A stretch of DNA of 64,000 nt, from the NCBI RefSeq assembly GCF_000281045.1, contig NW_008246088.1, forward strand, positions 222,974-286,973, written 5' to 3'. The stretch's first letter is position 1. Each line of letters begins with the position of its first letter. Below, one piece after another: positions 32,425 through 43,469 of this stretch. Below the pieces are notes generated by a model. That model was not told the DNA's origin and ran no database searches. It saw nothing but the letters and a program-made list of their open reading frames with translations. The translations under genes were made by a program, and so were the position numbers. The DNA comes from Saprolegnia diclina VS20. Its lineage: Eukaryota > Oomycota > Saprolegniomycetes > Saprolegniales > Saprolegniaceae.

Positions 32425-34027
32425 TTATTCGTTGGCCAGATCCAGGGGGATCCGGGGCGGCACGACCCGCTGTTTTCGGAGCCCGTCCTCGACGCCGTCG
32501 TTGGGTGGCGTGCCGGCCTCGACCAGCGCCTTGCGCCGGACCTATTGCACCATGAGCACGACAGACAGATGGGTAGGACATACCTGGAGCCGACAGTCGT
32601 CCGTCTCGAGGTGCATGGGACGTGGCGTGACCTCGGTCGGAAACAAGACGAGCCGCGGCTCGGCCCACGCCATGCTGACGTTCACTGTCGGCATCGACCG
32701 CTTGATCTTCTTTGGCGGCGGGTCCAGCAAGGCCGGTCTATCGCCTGATGAGCCGTCGGCACGAAGAGTGCAAGCAGACCTTGGCGCGGCGTTGCCAGCT
32801 TTGGTAAAGTACGCGCGGCCCTTCTCGTCGACTTCGAAATGCAGCTGCGGGTTCTGCTTCATGCGCTGCACGACTTGGTGGAGGTACCGGTCGTGCGTCC
32901 ACTGGGGCGGCACGCACGCCTTGGTTTCTTCAAACAAGAACGAGATCGCAAACATCGGCACATACTGCAGCAGCTCGAGCGCAAGCGCGGAAAAGTCGTC
33001 GACCGCGTTTGGCACTGCGAGCGGGCCTTTGGGCAGGCGGTCCCGCAGCCCGCCGTCGCTCTTCGGCGTCGGCAGCAGCGACGACGCGGGGGGCGCATCA
33101 AAGCCTTGGCGCCGCGCAAAGGTAAAGTAGCTGCGCTCAAAGGTCGGGCCGTCGACAAACTGGAAACGGCCGTCGCGGCGGAAGCGCTCAAGGACGCGCG
33201 CAATGTACGCGTCTTGGGCGCAGCCCTCGAGGCGCGAGTTGCGCACCATCTCGAGCATGTGTGTGATCGGGTACGTGTCGTCTCGCTGGAGCACGTCGAG
33301 CGCTTCGTTGATGTAGTTGGCGGCGGCCGCCTGGAACGGCAGCGGCGGCTTGACGTACCCATTGCTGCGTAACCGAAAGATCATTTGCCCTTGGTGGTCC
33401 GAGACAAGCTCGATCTCGGGGTGGCGCTCCATCTGCTGGAGCAGCGTTGCAATGTACGCGTCCGCGTCCACGTAGCTGGGGAGGCGGAAGCGCAGCTCGC
33501 TCTCAATTTTCGAGACGTAGTACGGCTGCCGCTTGGTCAAGCTCGAGAACGCGTATTTGGTGTACATGACCACGTCGTAGTTGATCGCATCGTTGTAGCG
33601 CAATGGCGCCGAGAGCACGAGGCCCTTTCCGCGCGCTTGGATCGCGCGGTGCATCGCCGAGAAGTTCCACTTGAACGGCTGCGATGGCGACCCGTCGCCA
33701 TCGATGAGGCCCATCTCGTTCATGCGGTGGAGGAGGATGCGGCAGCCCTCGTCGCGGTCCGAGAGCCACGACCACCTACGAGGCGCATACGGTCAAGCGC
33801 AGAGGCAATGGGCGTGGCTACCAGTTGGCAAACTGCGGCGACGTCTGGCGCGACGCTGCGTACTCGTCGAGGAGGTCGACAAAGTCGGGCCGGTAGTGCA
33901 CGCTGCGGCTCACGTCCGGGAGGTCCACGAGGTACTCGAAGAAGGGCAGCATGCTCATGACGTCGCGCTCGATGCGCACGTTGTCCCGCTCCGGCGGGCC
34001 ATCGTCGTACGCCGACCGCGTCGCCAT
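32425..34027 (-). CDS. Winged-helix-like repeat protein B (three units, nuclear-type basic motif)
   Basis: Three exons (34027-33822, 33775-32584, 32541-32425; introns 46 and 42 bp) give 504 residues. The N-terminal domain ends SPQFANWWSWL, aligned with protein A and with the intron at the same W-W codon and phase. Three units follow, collinear with units 1-3 of protein A: QPYYVSKIESELRFRLP with YIATLLQQMERHPEIELV, YPITHMLEMVRNSRLEG with YIARVLERFRRDGRFQFV, and FAISFLFEETKACVPPQW with YLHQVVQRMKQNPQLHFE. A basic PPPKKIKRSMP motif follows, as in protein A. Units 4-5 of A are absent. Upstream Met codons exist in frame (to 34162) but ATG 34027 begins the conserved part. Function unknown; paired paralogues on either side of an MFS gene suggest a local duplication. 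Confidence 0.75.
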
Positions 34028-34895
34028 CGCCGAATTGCTCCAACGTGGGGAAACCAAGCGCTGGGGTCCGGAGCCCCGCCTGCGATTGGCTAAAATGCGG
34101 CGCCCCGTCCAAACTAAAACGGGCCGCCACACGCGCCGTGACACCTGCAACGTCATCGCCACCCCAGCAGCTCACACCATATTCACTATATACAGTACTG
34201 CTCGATTCCTATGACAACTTGTGCAATGACCAAGGACCAGTAGGACGTTAGACGATGCCAGTGCACTTGCACCGTGCGAATTTTGCAAACTCTGTATTGC
34301 ATCCAGTGTATCTTGAGCACCAGGCTGGGATTAATCGATGCGTCCGCGATCAAGGCCTCACCGGGATCACCGCTGGTCCCGCACCTCTAATGCTGCATCG
34401 TCTGACGCCGGTAGTGCGTCGGCGTCGCTGAGAGCAGCTCCCGATGAAGCTCGACACAAACCTAGAGCGCTAGCTCCTCCTATAGCCCCGAGACTGCGTT
34501 CGGATGAGCAAGAAGATACGCGTCGTGGACCTTGATGAGAGGTCTCATCACCATGGCGCTCCGCAGCTCGTCTACAGTCGCCGTGTGGGACCATGCTCGG
34601 ATCTCAAAGCCAAGTGCGAGGAAGCCCGACTTCAACTTGCGGCAAGATCGCAACCGGCCAAAACCGGCTTGGTATCCGGATGACGTGCAGCTTCGGAACA
34701 TCTCGCACGATGGAGCGGCAGGCGGCGTCGTCGTGGCGGCGCAGCCATACACCTCCACACAGTAGTCGGCGGCAAGCAGCGGCGATCGATCGTGAGAGAC
34801 ATCTTGGCGCTGCCCAGCGAACGTCGCCTGGCAGCGCGACGAGGAAGCGAGACCGGGCGCCACCCGAGCAGGTCTGGCGAGCCTACGAGCCCGAC
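34028..34895. other. Intergenic / possible 5' exons of next gene
   Basis: About 870 bases between divergent genes. Inverted CCAAT-like sequence (GATTGGCT) lies near 34083, upstream of repeat gene B. A frame from ATG 34504 (MSKKIRVVDLDERSHHH start, 59 codons) looks protein-like and might be a first exon of the gene at 34896, but I could not join it in frame by convincing splice sites. Confidence 0.45.
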
Positions 34896-35423
34896 ATGGA
34901 TCCGTTTCGACGCCAGCCACTAAGCGCCGATGCAAGCTCGGCTACCATAGACGCAAGTACGCAGACAGAGGTGATCGCAGATGACCTCGGACAATACGGC
35001 CCCGTGCACTTGATGAGCATGGCGACGATTGACGAGGTGATGGCCCGTCTGAGCGAGGTACTACTACGTACGCCTCGTACAACGACGATCACGCCACGTT
35101 GTTTGTAGCGAAAGACCGACCTGCAGCGCCAGTGCGAAGAAGCTGTCCCGGCTCCTGAGGATTCTGAGCCCGCCACGACCGGTGACGAGCACATCTTGCT
35201 GCCTGACGACACGCCGGTGCAAGCCCCACCGCGGAGCCGGTCCTACGAAGCGCTCGTGCAAATGGAAGCGATCCTTGAAGCGCGCCATCGACAGCTCATG
35301 GAACACGGAACCCTCGACGCCTACGCGCGAGCGCCGGCCAAGACACGACTCGCGATGGCCGACATTCAAGATGAGATAGCACGCATGCACATGCAGCTGC
35401 ACCCGCGCTCCAATGCCCAGTGA
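34896..35423 (+). CDS. Hypothetical protein, 5' end uncertain
   Basis: Two exons are well supported: 34896-35057 and 35109-35423, with a 51 bp phase-0 intron, giving 158 residues from ATG 34896. The frame is open upstream (RAPPEQVWRAYEPD precedes the Met), so the true start may lie further 5'. Visible features: a DASTQTE motif (resembling the TQT dynein light chain-binding motif K/R-x-TQT), LMSMATIDEVMARLSE, a helical RKTDLQRQCEEA segment, and a C-terminal coiled-coil with MEAILEARHRQLMEHG and MADIQDEIARMHMQLHP. No enzyme motif. A small cytoskeletal or ciliary adaptor is possible but unproven. It converges with WDR17, 43 bp between stops. Confidence 0.55.
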
Positions 35424-35466
35424 CACCACAAATGACTGTCGAGACTTCAACATTTTTGCGATTTGC

Positions 35467-38400
35467 TAGTACTGGCTGTACACGGAGAGCCTGTCGCCGG
35501 TCGAGAGTGGCGAGAACGGGTTCACGCGGGACCACATGATGGCTTCGTCCAGCGAGATCGCCGACACCTCGTCCTCCAGCTTGATCGATGGGCCGTGGAT
35601 GATCTAGCGCCCATTATATAGACAAGTGCTGCCACAAGAAAGGTCGACCTCGCCTGTAAAGAGCGATCGCAAAGGAAATTTGGCCTGGCCCGCCGACGGG
35701 AGGTTGGAGCCGGGCACGACGACGGCTTCGACACGACCTTGCAGCGCGTCTAGACCCATCGTGACATACCCACAGGGCGACGTTGCATGTTACGCGGTGG
35801 CGACGCAAGAACCTTGTGCCACGTAGCCACGCGTGCTTGTAGCGCTTCTGGCCACGAGCTGCGCGACCGCTCGAGCTGCGCGAGCACGTGCTGCAGCCGG
35901 CCGAGATCCCGCGACGCACAGTAGTCGGCTTCCTACACTCGCTTGAACCCAGCCACTTTGCTCACACGTAACCAACGGCTTCGAGCAAAGCGGCTTCGGG
36001 GATTGGAAGTCGGACGGCGGCGCCATAGCACTGCGTGTGGACGACGTGGAAGAGGTAGCTTACGACAGGGACCGGCGACCGGGCGTCCATGGCTTGTACG
36101 GCACCAGCAAATGCCATGAGGGCCAAGAGCGTCGCGCGCTGCCTACAAAACTCTCCATCAATGTATCAATGTATCAGGCGGTACTTGGGCGACGCTGCCA
36201 CAGCGTCGTACGAGCCCAAGATGGTCGTAAATGCAAACACCACGGGCCAGTTGACCTCCGGGGCACCGAGAAGCTCTAGCACTCGCATCCACGTCTGAGC
36301 TATAACTCCAACCGACTGTACCGAATACTTCCGAGATGGCGAGTTGAAGGCCCTAGAGTATGCACCTTCTTGTTGATACGAGTCCGAAGGCTGCATGGGA
36401 GCGCACCTCTGCTTCGTCGCCGAGCAAAAGGTGCAGTCGAACGGCATCGACGAGCTAAGTAGAGCAAGGTAGAACGCAGCAAGCATCGCAGGTGGTCGTC
36501 CGTACACGCTCGCCCGCCAACGCATCACGGAGCTCGGCTTCGAGCTCGGTTTGCTCGAGAAGCCGCGCCGCAAGAGTTTGCGTGCGTCCGAGGCGCGCCT
36601 GGCGCGCGCACAATAGCCACGTCTAGTGCATCATGAGCAGCGCGAGAGGCTGTGGCAGAGGACTTCATATTTTGCTTCGAGAGGCGGGAGTGTGCCGAGG
36701 AGCTGCAACACTAGGGGCAGCGCCCCGAGTGCTTCGTACTTGAAAGCGAGGCGGCGCACGAGCATGACGGGTGGGTGCTGTGGCGACACGTCTGTCGAGA
36801 GATACGTCGAGAGCACGTACGCCAGCTCGAGCTACACGATGGATGGCCATATGGAACCAAGATATGGACCGTGCCTGGTCGCCGCGCAGAAGGACAGCTA
36901 TCGCATTGTCCATGGCGTGGACGGAGAGGTAGCAACACGCTGCAAGAATCGGGTCGCCCGCGTCCACGTACTGCGTCGCCAAGGCTGCACGCGAGCTGTG
37001 GCGCAGCGCCGACTACAGCTGGTGAGACGCAGTTTCTCGAGGTCAGGGGACGCACCCAGTCCTGCTGGCTGGGCGAGTTACTCAAAGATGGCGCTGCGTG
37101 AGGCATCGTCTCGCTCGCCTTGGCGACGACGAATGCATCTTCATACTGACTACGGCTGTGGTACAGAGCGACAGCGCTTTCAACGTCGCGGGTCGCTACG
37201 TAGTACACGGCAGCGTCCTCGCTCTCGCTCGCGGCCAAGTGCTCGGCGTACTCGGTTGCAAGCTTCTCCCAAAAAGCCATCGAGACACCCGGTGCGACAG
37301 CTAGCGCCTTCTCCCACTGGTTCATGTCGGCCAAAATACGGCAATAGCTACAGCGGCTTTGAGATGGCACGTTGTACGAGGCGATGACCGTACCGAACGA
37401 GGTTGCCCGCCTTGAGGTACGTCGCCGCCGCTTGCAAAAGGTGTTCTTCCTTGTTGAGGCGCGTCGTTTTGCTCGGGCGGCGCGACTTGGCCAAGCCCGC
37501 CTCGAGGCGCCGGGCCTGCTCAAGGTACGTCTCGACAACGCTCTCTTCGCGCTGGATGCGCATCTCACGCGTGCTCTTTTGTTGCAGCAGCGCAAAGAAA
37601 TTCGCGAGGCCGGGCAGCATGCCCGCGACAACAAATGCTGCTTCGATGGGCGCCACATCCGGAGCTGAGAGCACGGTGGCTAGCAGCGTCGTTGCTGACT
37701 CGTACGTGCGGAGGCCCCAGAAACGCAAAGTCGAGTCCCGCGAGCATGACACGAACGTGCACGGCGTCGCAAGATGCGTCGCGATGCCATACACGTCGGC
37801 GAGATGGTCGACGACCACGAGTCGGCAGCTCCGCGAGTGGATGTCCCAAATGCGAATCGTGGCGTCCCAGCTGCCGCTGAGCAAGAGCGGCGCGCTAGAA
37901 AGAAAGAACATCAGTATCAATCGAGTATCAAGATCGAGCAAATACGGTGCAGCGTGCCACACGAGCGCCCGCACAAAGCCCGTGTGGCCCGTGAGCGTAA
38001 TGTACGGCACGACAGCGTCCACAGCACTCTCTTCGGGCCAGCTCCAGACGCGGATCGAGCAGTCGTCCGAGCTGGACGCGAGAAGGAGTCGCGCCGGGTC
38101 GGCGTACCACACGGTGTGGAAGACCCGCGCGTCATGGGCCGCGAGAACGCGGAGCGGCTCGGTCGACGACGTCTTTGTGGCAAAGACGCGGACAACGTGG
38201 TCGATGCACCCGACGACGAGGAGGCCGTCGCCACGCGGGCTCCAGTCGCAGCCAAACGCAGCTCCTATCGTACTATGAGCAAACCCCAGTTGGTGGAGCA
38301 GGCTACCGGGCAGCACGTAGCGCTTGACGAGGACGCCGCTTGGCAAGGCCAGCACGACCGTCTTGTCTTTGGAGGAGGAGGCGAGAAGCCCATCGTCGCC

Positions 38401-39938
38401 AGTGTCCCACGCAACGCGGTAGACGGCGTCCGTGTGATGCCGCATCTGCACGGTGGCCACGCCGACGGCAGTGTCCCAGAGGAAGACGGTTCCCAAGGAC
38501 GACGACGACGCTATCAAAGAAGCGGTCGCCGGGGCCCATGCGACGCTGTAGAGCACGCCGTCTTGGCCCTGGAGATGTTGAAGGCAGTGCATAGTCTCGA
38601 CGTCCCAGATGCGCACACTGCCGTCGTGGCTGCACGTTGCCAAGACGTTTGGGTTGCTGGGCTGGTATCGCACATCGAAGATCGTCTCCTTGTGGCCGGG
38701 CTGCAGGCACGCAAATGAGCTCATTTGACAAAACCGCGAGGGACACATACGTGGCTTGCCCATGCGAGGTGGCGCTTCTGGAGGTCGTAGACACCAACTG
38801 AGCCGTCGACTGCGGCGCACAAAAGGCGGTGGTCCTGCAACACTGCGATGTTGTGGATGCCGGACGACTGGGCGCGGACGTGCTGCAGCGGCTGCGGCTG
38901 CGAGACGTTCCAGATCTTGAGGATTCCACTGCGCGCGTTGGCCGTCACAAACTGCCCCGGCGCCGACGGCAGCCTAATGCCAAGCACCAGTTGTACTTGC
39001 GCGAAATGAGGTTCGTACCAAGCAATGGCATTCGTGCCGGCGCCTTGCTTGTCGAACGTGTGCAGCTGCGTCCCGGTCGTCTCGTTGATCTCCCAGAGAG
39101 CACTGTGGCCGTCCTTGTAGGCTACGAGGAGGTACAAATGCGAGAGCGAGTCCCACGTCATATCGGTGATCGCGAGCGCCTTCTTGTCGCGCTTCTTCTC
39201 GCGTGTGATCAGCGTCAGCGCCGTTGGACGCGCGCCATGGTAGAGCCCGATGGCGCCGGACCTAGAATCGTATCAATCTATCAGGACAAAAGTGCACGGT
39301 CAACTCGAAGCCGATCGCGAGCATGCCACGCGTCTGCGGATTCCATCGCAGTACGGTCATGGGCGACTCGGTCGGCTTGGGCAGAAGCCGCGCCATGCTG
39401 TGGGTGTTGGCCTCGAGGTCGATCGTCCACACATAGATGCTAGTCGCCAAGTAGGACGTGCGATCGAAGTGGCGACGTACAGCTTGTCGCTGCAGGCGAT
39501 CGCGAGCTGCATCGTTGACGCGTCGTGGGGCTGCCATTGCAGCGAGATGGCGTGGTGGGCCGTCGGCAGCGTCGCTTGGAAGAGGATCTCCTCGGTCGTG
39601 ACGTTCCAGAGCACGACGCCGCCTTCCATCGCGACGGTCGCCAAGTAGGCGCGGTGGCAAGCGAACGGGCACCACGCGAGGCCGAGCACGTTGTCTTTGG
39701 TCGACAGGAGGCGGTGCAGGCGGAAGGTCGTGGCCTCGTACACGTACACGGCGAGCGTCGACGCGAACGCAAAGAAGGCGCCGGTGGCGTCGCTGCCCAC
39801 AATGTGCAAGTTGCCAAGCCCGCGCCGCTGCATGCAGCCCGACGGCACGACGCGGACTTGCTGGAAGCTCACCTTGGCCCGCGGGTCCATCTCACACCAA
39901 CGCGATCTTTCGAAATGCTTTGGCCGGCGCTCCTTCAT
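35467..39938 (-). CDS. WDR17: WDR17, WD-repeat/TPR-like protein
   Basis: A multi-exon gene of roughly 1300 residues, close to the 1322 of human WDR17. Starts ATG 39938 or ATG 39890 (MDPRAKVSFQ). The N-terminal two thirds are WD40 repeats: LGLAWCPFACHRAYLATVAM, GQFVTANARSGILKIWNV, IFDVRYQPSNPNVLATCSHD, YSVAWAPATASLIASSSS, FGCDWSPRGDGLLVVGCIDH, VRALVWHAAP with LLLSGSWDATIRIWD, and FVSCSRDSTLRFWGL. The alpha-helical C-terminus contains WEKALAVAPGVSMAFWEKL, matching the WDR17 segment EWDKALSIAPGVSVKYWKKL, then LAACCYLSVHAMDNAIAVLL. The end reads SLDEAIMWSRVNPFSPLSTG, the WDR17 C-terminal motif. At least a dozen 40-60 bp introns are needed. Function is poorly known; architecture resembles intraflagellar-transport WD/TPR proteins. 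Exact exon ends in 35.6-37.1 kb were only partly resolved. Confidence 0.88.
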
Positions 39939-40317
39939 GGCAGCGCGTGAGTGATCGAAGAGCGCGATGCATTCTTGCCATCTCACAGCAGGCCGTGGCC
40001 ATCGACGTCGCTTGGCACATGACCGGCGCAGCCCTGTTCTGCCCAGGACCATGCCCGGATTCCTCTGTCTATTTGCACGCCACATTGGCCCCACACAGCG
40101 ACAAAGGTCTCAGTGCTCTGCATGTCGCCACGATAGAGCTACCCTGCTGCGAGATATCAAACGCGTTGATGGCAGTGAACGAGGTGGACGCGTGCAATGC
40201 GGTGATTCATGGTGGCGGTCGCGGGGTCGCCATGCAAAAGTTGCGTGTGTGTAGCCAATCCAGCCACTCCTTGGAGCAGGACAGGATCTTGCGACGTTTC
40301 GGAGCGAGCGAGCGTCG
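39939..40317. promoter_or_regulatory. Compact bidirectional promoter region
   Basis: 379 bases separate the start codons of WDR17 (-) and the Exo84-like gene (+). By position it must contain both promoters. No clear TATA box; no other feature seen. Confidence 0.5.
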
Positions 40318-43300
40318 ATGGTATCGGCCAAGGAGGTCGCGCAGGTCGCAGTCTATGGCGGTCCGCTGGACAAGAAGGTAAAGACGCCGGATGCGCTTGC
40401 AGGATCTTCCTCGTCCTGTAGGGCCGCATGGGCTGGAAGAAGCGGTACTTCTACCTCACCATGTCGCAATGGATGTACTACGATGCCACGGACGCGTCGT
40501 CGCCGAGCTTTGTCACGAACGCGTCCGAGATCTCGCTCGTCGAGGAGCTCCATGCGTCGATCGATCCGGCTACGAGCCAGAGCACGAGCAGCAGCTCGTC
40601 GTCGTCCAAGGGCTACTGCTTTGCCATTGTCGTCGGCAAGAAGCGCAGCGAACTCCGCGCCGCAACAGAAGAGGACCGCGACGGCTGGATCGGCGCGCTC
40701 GCTCCGTACGTGAAAGAGACAGCGCCGCTCTCGAGCCCCCACGCCCACCACCCCAAGTCGCGCTCCAGTACACCTGCTGCCTCCTGACGCTATCGCTAGA
40801 GCATCCTCTCTGCGTAGAGGCCGAGCTCACCAAGGTCGCCGAGTACCTCAAGCAGCAAGTGGCGTTCCAGAAGAAGAAGCAGTTTACCGCCGACGACGCC
40901 ACGACGATTCTCGCCAAGAAGTTCCCAAACCTCGCGCTCACCGAGCTCGAAGCATGGGGCCAAACGCTGCTCGACGCCAAGTTCATCATGACGACGGGCC
41001 CGACGACCAAGGACTCGATCTCGTTTGGTCGGCACCCCGGCGTCTTTACGTGCGACGTCAAGAAGAAGACGACGAGTCGGCTCACGGCCAACGAGCGCTC
41101 GCGCATTAGCGACCTCATGAGCAGCGCGACGTTTGACGCACGGGCGTACGCCGAGCTCTTTCTGAAGCGGAATCCACCAGAGAAGATCCAAGAGCATTGC
41201 GAGATGCTCTTGGATCAAAAGGTTTGAGTCGCGTCGTGCGTCGCTTTGGACGAGTGCGAGCGTAGGACGCCATCATTGAGGAGCTCAAGAGCGATATTTG
41301 CGCCAACTACGTCACGTTTCTGTCGGCGGCCGCGGAGATTCGGAGCATGGACAGCAGCGTCTCGCTCATGAAGAGTGTCATCCACGACTGCAAGCGGTCG
41401 CTCGCGCAGCTCCAGGCCATTTCCCTCACGCCAACCAAGCAAGGTTGACTCGCATCCATGCACTGCCTCCAATAAGAACGTAGACGTCAAAAAGGCAGCG
41501 AGTGCCAGCAGCCAGAGCAAGTTGCTCGCCGCGGTGCCGACGCCGCCGGATGACATGCTTCTCGAGCTCGAGCACAGTCTCGAGATGTTCCTCTTTGAAC
41601 AAGACTACGACGGCTTTACCTCGCTCGTGCTCGACACGCGAAAGAATGCACCATCACTGGCGGCAAGTCGACGCCTCTATCGACGCCACGGTGTCACCAT
41701 CCACTAGGCCAGCGCGCTCGTCGACCGATACACGGCGCAGTTTGTGGACAAGGTGACAACTGCGACAACGGGCCACCAGACGTTCCGCGAGAACCACGTC
41801 ACCTATCTGCTCCGGCTGCACGAGACCAAGGCCGCGACCGACATGTGTTTGGAGGCGTACTCGGCGCGGCTGCACTCGCAGTTGCGCACGGTGGTAGCGT
41901 CCGGGCAGCCGCAGGCCTACGTTTTGGCAGCGTCGCGCGCCTTCTTCACGACGCTGCTCATGTGCTACGAGGACTTTGTCGCGAGCTTCGAGGGCCAGCC
42001 TAGCAGCTACTTTGTCGCACTCACGAGCTGGATCCATGCCAATGTGGCGCAGTTTGCCTCGGAAATCGCCCTGCACATCTTTGAATGCCCCGATGTCGCC
42101 ATGGCGTGGGTGGTGCGCGACCCGACCGAGCTCAAGGCTACGTCCAAGGCCATTGGCGCAAGCCTCCGGCTGCTCTACTTTGGCGCTCGCCAGCTTGAGC
42201 TCGCGGGCCTTCCGATCGCGAATCAGCTCGCGCACTGTCTCGCGCACCCGCTCCAAGAGCACATTTTGAGCTACGCCAAGGCCATCAAGGTATCGCGTGC
42301 GTCGAGTCTGTGTCGTTTATGAGAGAGGGTAGCTCAAGGTCAAGGACGAAGTCAAGCGCGAGCGATGGGACCTCCTCTCGATGAAGATCCGCGACGAGAA
42401 GACCCAAGCCGAACACGAGATTGCGCTCACCAAGAGCGCTCGCTTCTTTTACGGCCATTTGCAGCAGTACTTGCGCGACCTGCAAAAGCTCCTCCACCCG
42501 TCGTATCCGTCGTCCCAGTAGTCGCTACCACCCATGCACCTCTGTACGCAGCGATGTAGGTCGCCCAAGATCCAAATGGCAGTGCTCTACGAGACAGAGC
42601 TCGTCCTTCTCCAGTACCTTCAAGACATCAAGACCATGTTTGAGAACCCCAAGACGACGACGTCGGTCAAATACGCCCACGTACTACTCCACCGCTCTTG
42701 CGCCACCGAACGAGACGACTCCGTCTTGTAGGTCGTCGCGATGCTGTCGACGATGCGCTACATTGAGAAGGACTGCGTATCGCGCGTGCTCTACACTCTC
42801 ACGGCGTGTCTTCCCGCAACCCAGCTCCAAAAGGCCGACTTTGGCTCCCAAGTTGCTTGGACTTGCGTATTCTCGACTCAATGGCGCGTAGATTCGCCAG
42901 CTATGGCGTGAGATGCTGGACGCCAGCGTGCCGCGCATGGCGCAAGCTCTCTTGCGCAACAGCCTTCGCTGGAACGAGCTCAGCCTCGCGAGCGACGCGC
43001 TGCCATCGAACGGCGCCGCGTCCGCCCTCTTTCTGCCTACGCTCCTCCACGACTTGAACAGCGTGAGCCCGGACCAGCTTGACATCTTTGGTGTTGGTTG
43101 CCCACTCGTGTGGCGTGTCGACTCAGCCACCGCGTTAGGACCAAGACGACGTGACATTGCAGCTGCTCGAGGCGCTGTTGCAGGCCATGCTGGACGACAG
43201 TCCATGGTGGCAGCTCGTCGAGACCAAGCAAAAGGCGCTCGGGTACGGCGGCACAAGTCGGTGCATTGCCGAGCTGCGCGTGCTTACGTCGCGGGTCGCG

Positions 43301-43450
43301 TCGCCGGGCATCGCTCAAGCCGGCGCGAGCCTCGAGCAAAGGTTCAAGAGCATGTACAGCCGCGTTGGGACGAAGAAGGAGCTCGCACCCGATGCGTGGT
43401 GCACGCAATATGGCCTCGAGATCACAAAAGACGTCAAGACGAAAGCCTAA
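40318..43450 (+). CDS. EXO84: Exocyst subunit Exo84-like with N-terminal PH and DEP-like domains
   Basis: About 890 residues in roughly eleven exons; early exons 40318-40377, 40422-40767 and 40818-41221 sum in frame. First comes a PH domain (residues 14-130) starting GPLDKKGRMGWKKRYFYLT and closing with the helix DRDGWIGALAPYV. A DEP-like segment follows (FTADDATTILAKKF, ELEAWGQTLLDAKFI). Then the Vps51/Exo84 N-terminal helix: FDARAYAELFLKRNPPEKIQ and DAIIEELKSDICANYVTFL with EIRSMDSSVSLMKSVI. The rest is helical-bundle sequence (FLFEQDYDGFTSLV, TYLLRLHETKAATDMCLEAY, SRFFYGHLQQYL-like) as in Exo84_C. The exocyst tethers secretory vesicles to the plasma membrane. One intron (41663-41707) has a GC donor (GCAAGT). 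Alternative view: two genes, a short PH protein and Exo84; the in-frame 50 bp intron 40768-40817 argues against this. Confidence 0.8.
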
Positions 43451-43469
43451 TATCTACTGACGTACTACT

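Noticed and set aside
40785-40817. Stop codon ending a separate short PH-domain gene
   Set aside because: A 50 bp GT-AG intron removes the stop and joins the PH domain in frame to the Exo84 part; two separate genes would leave no room for a promoter or a start codon.
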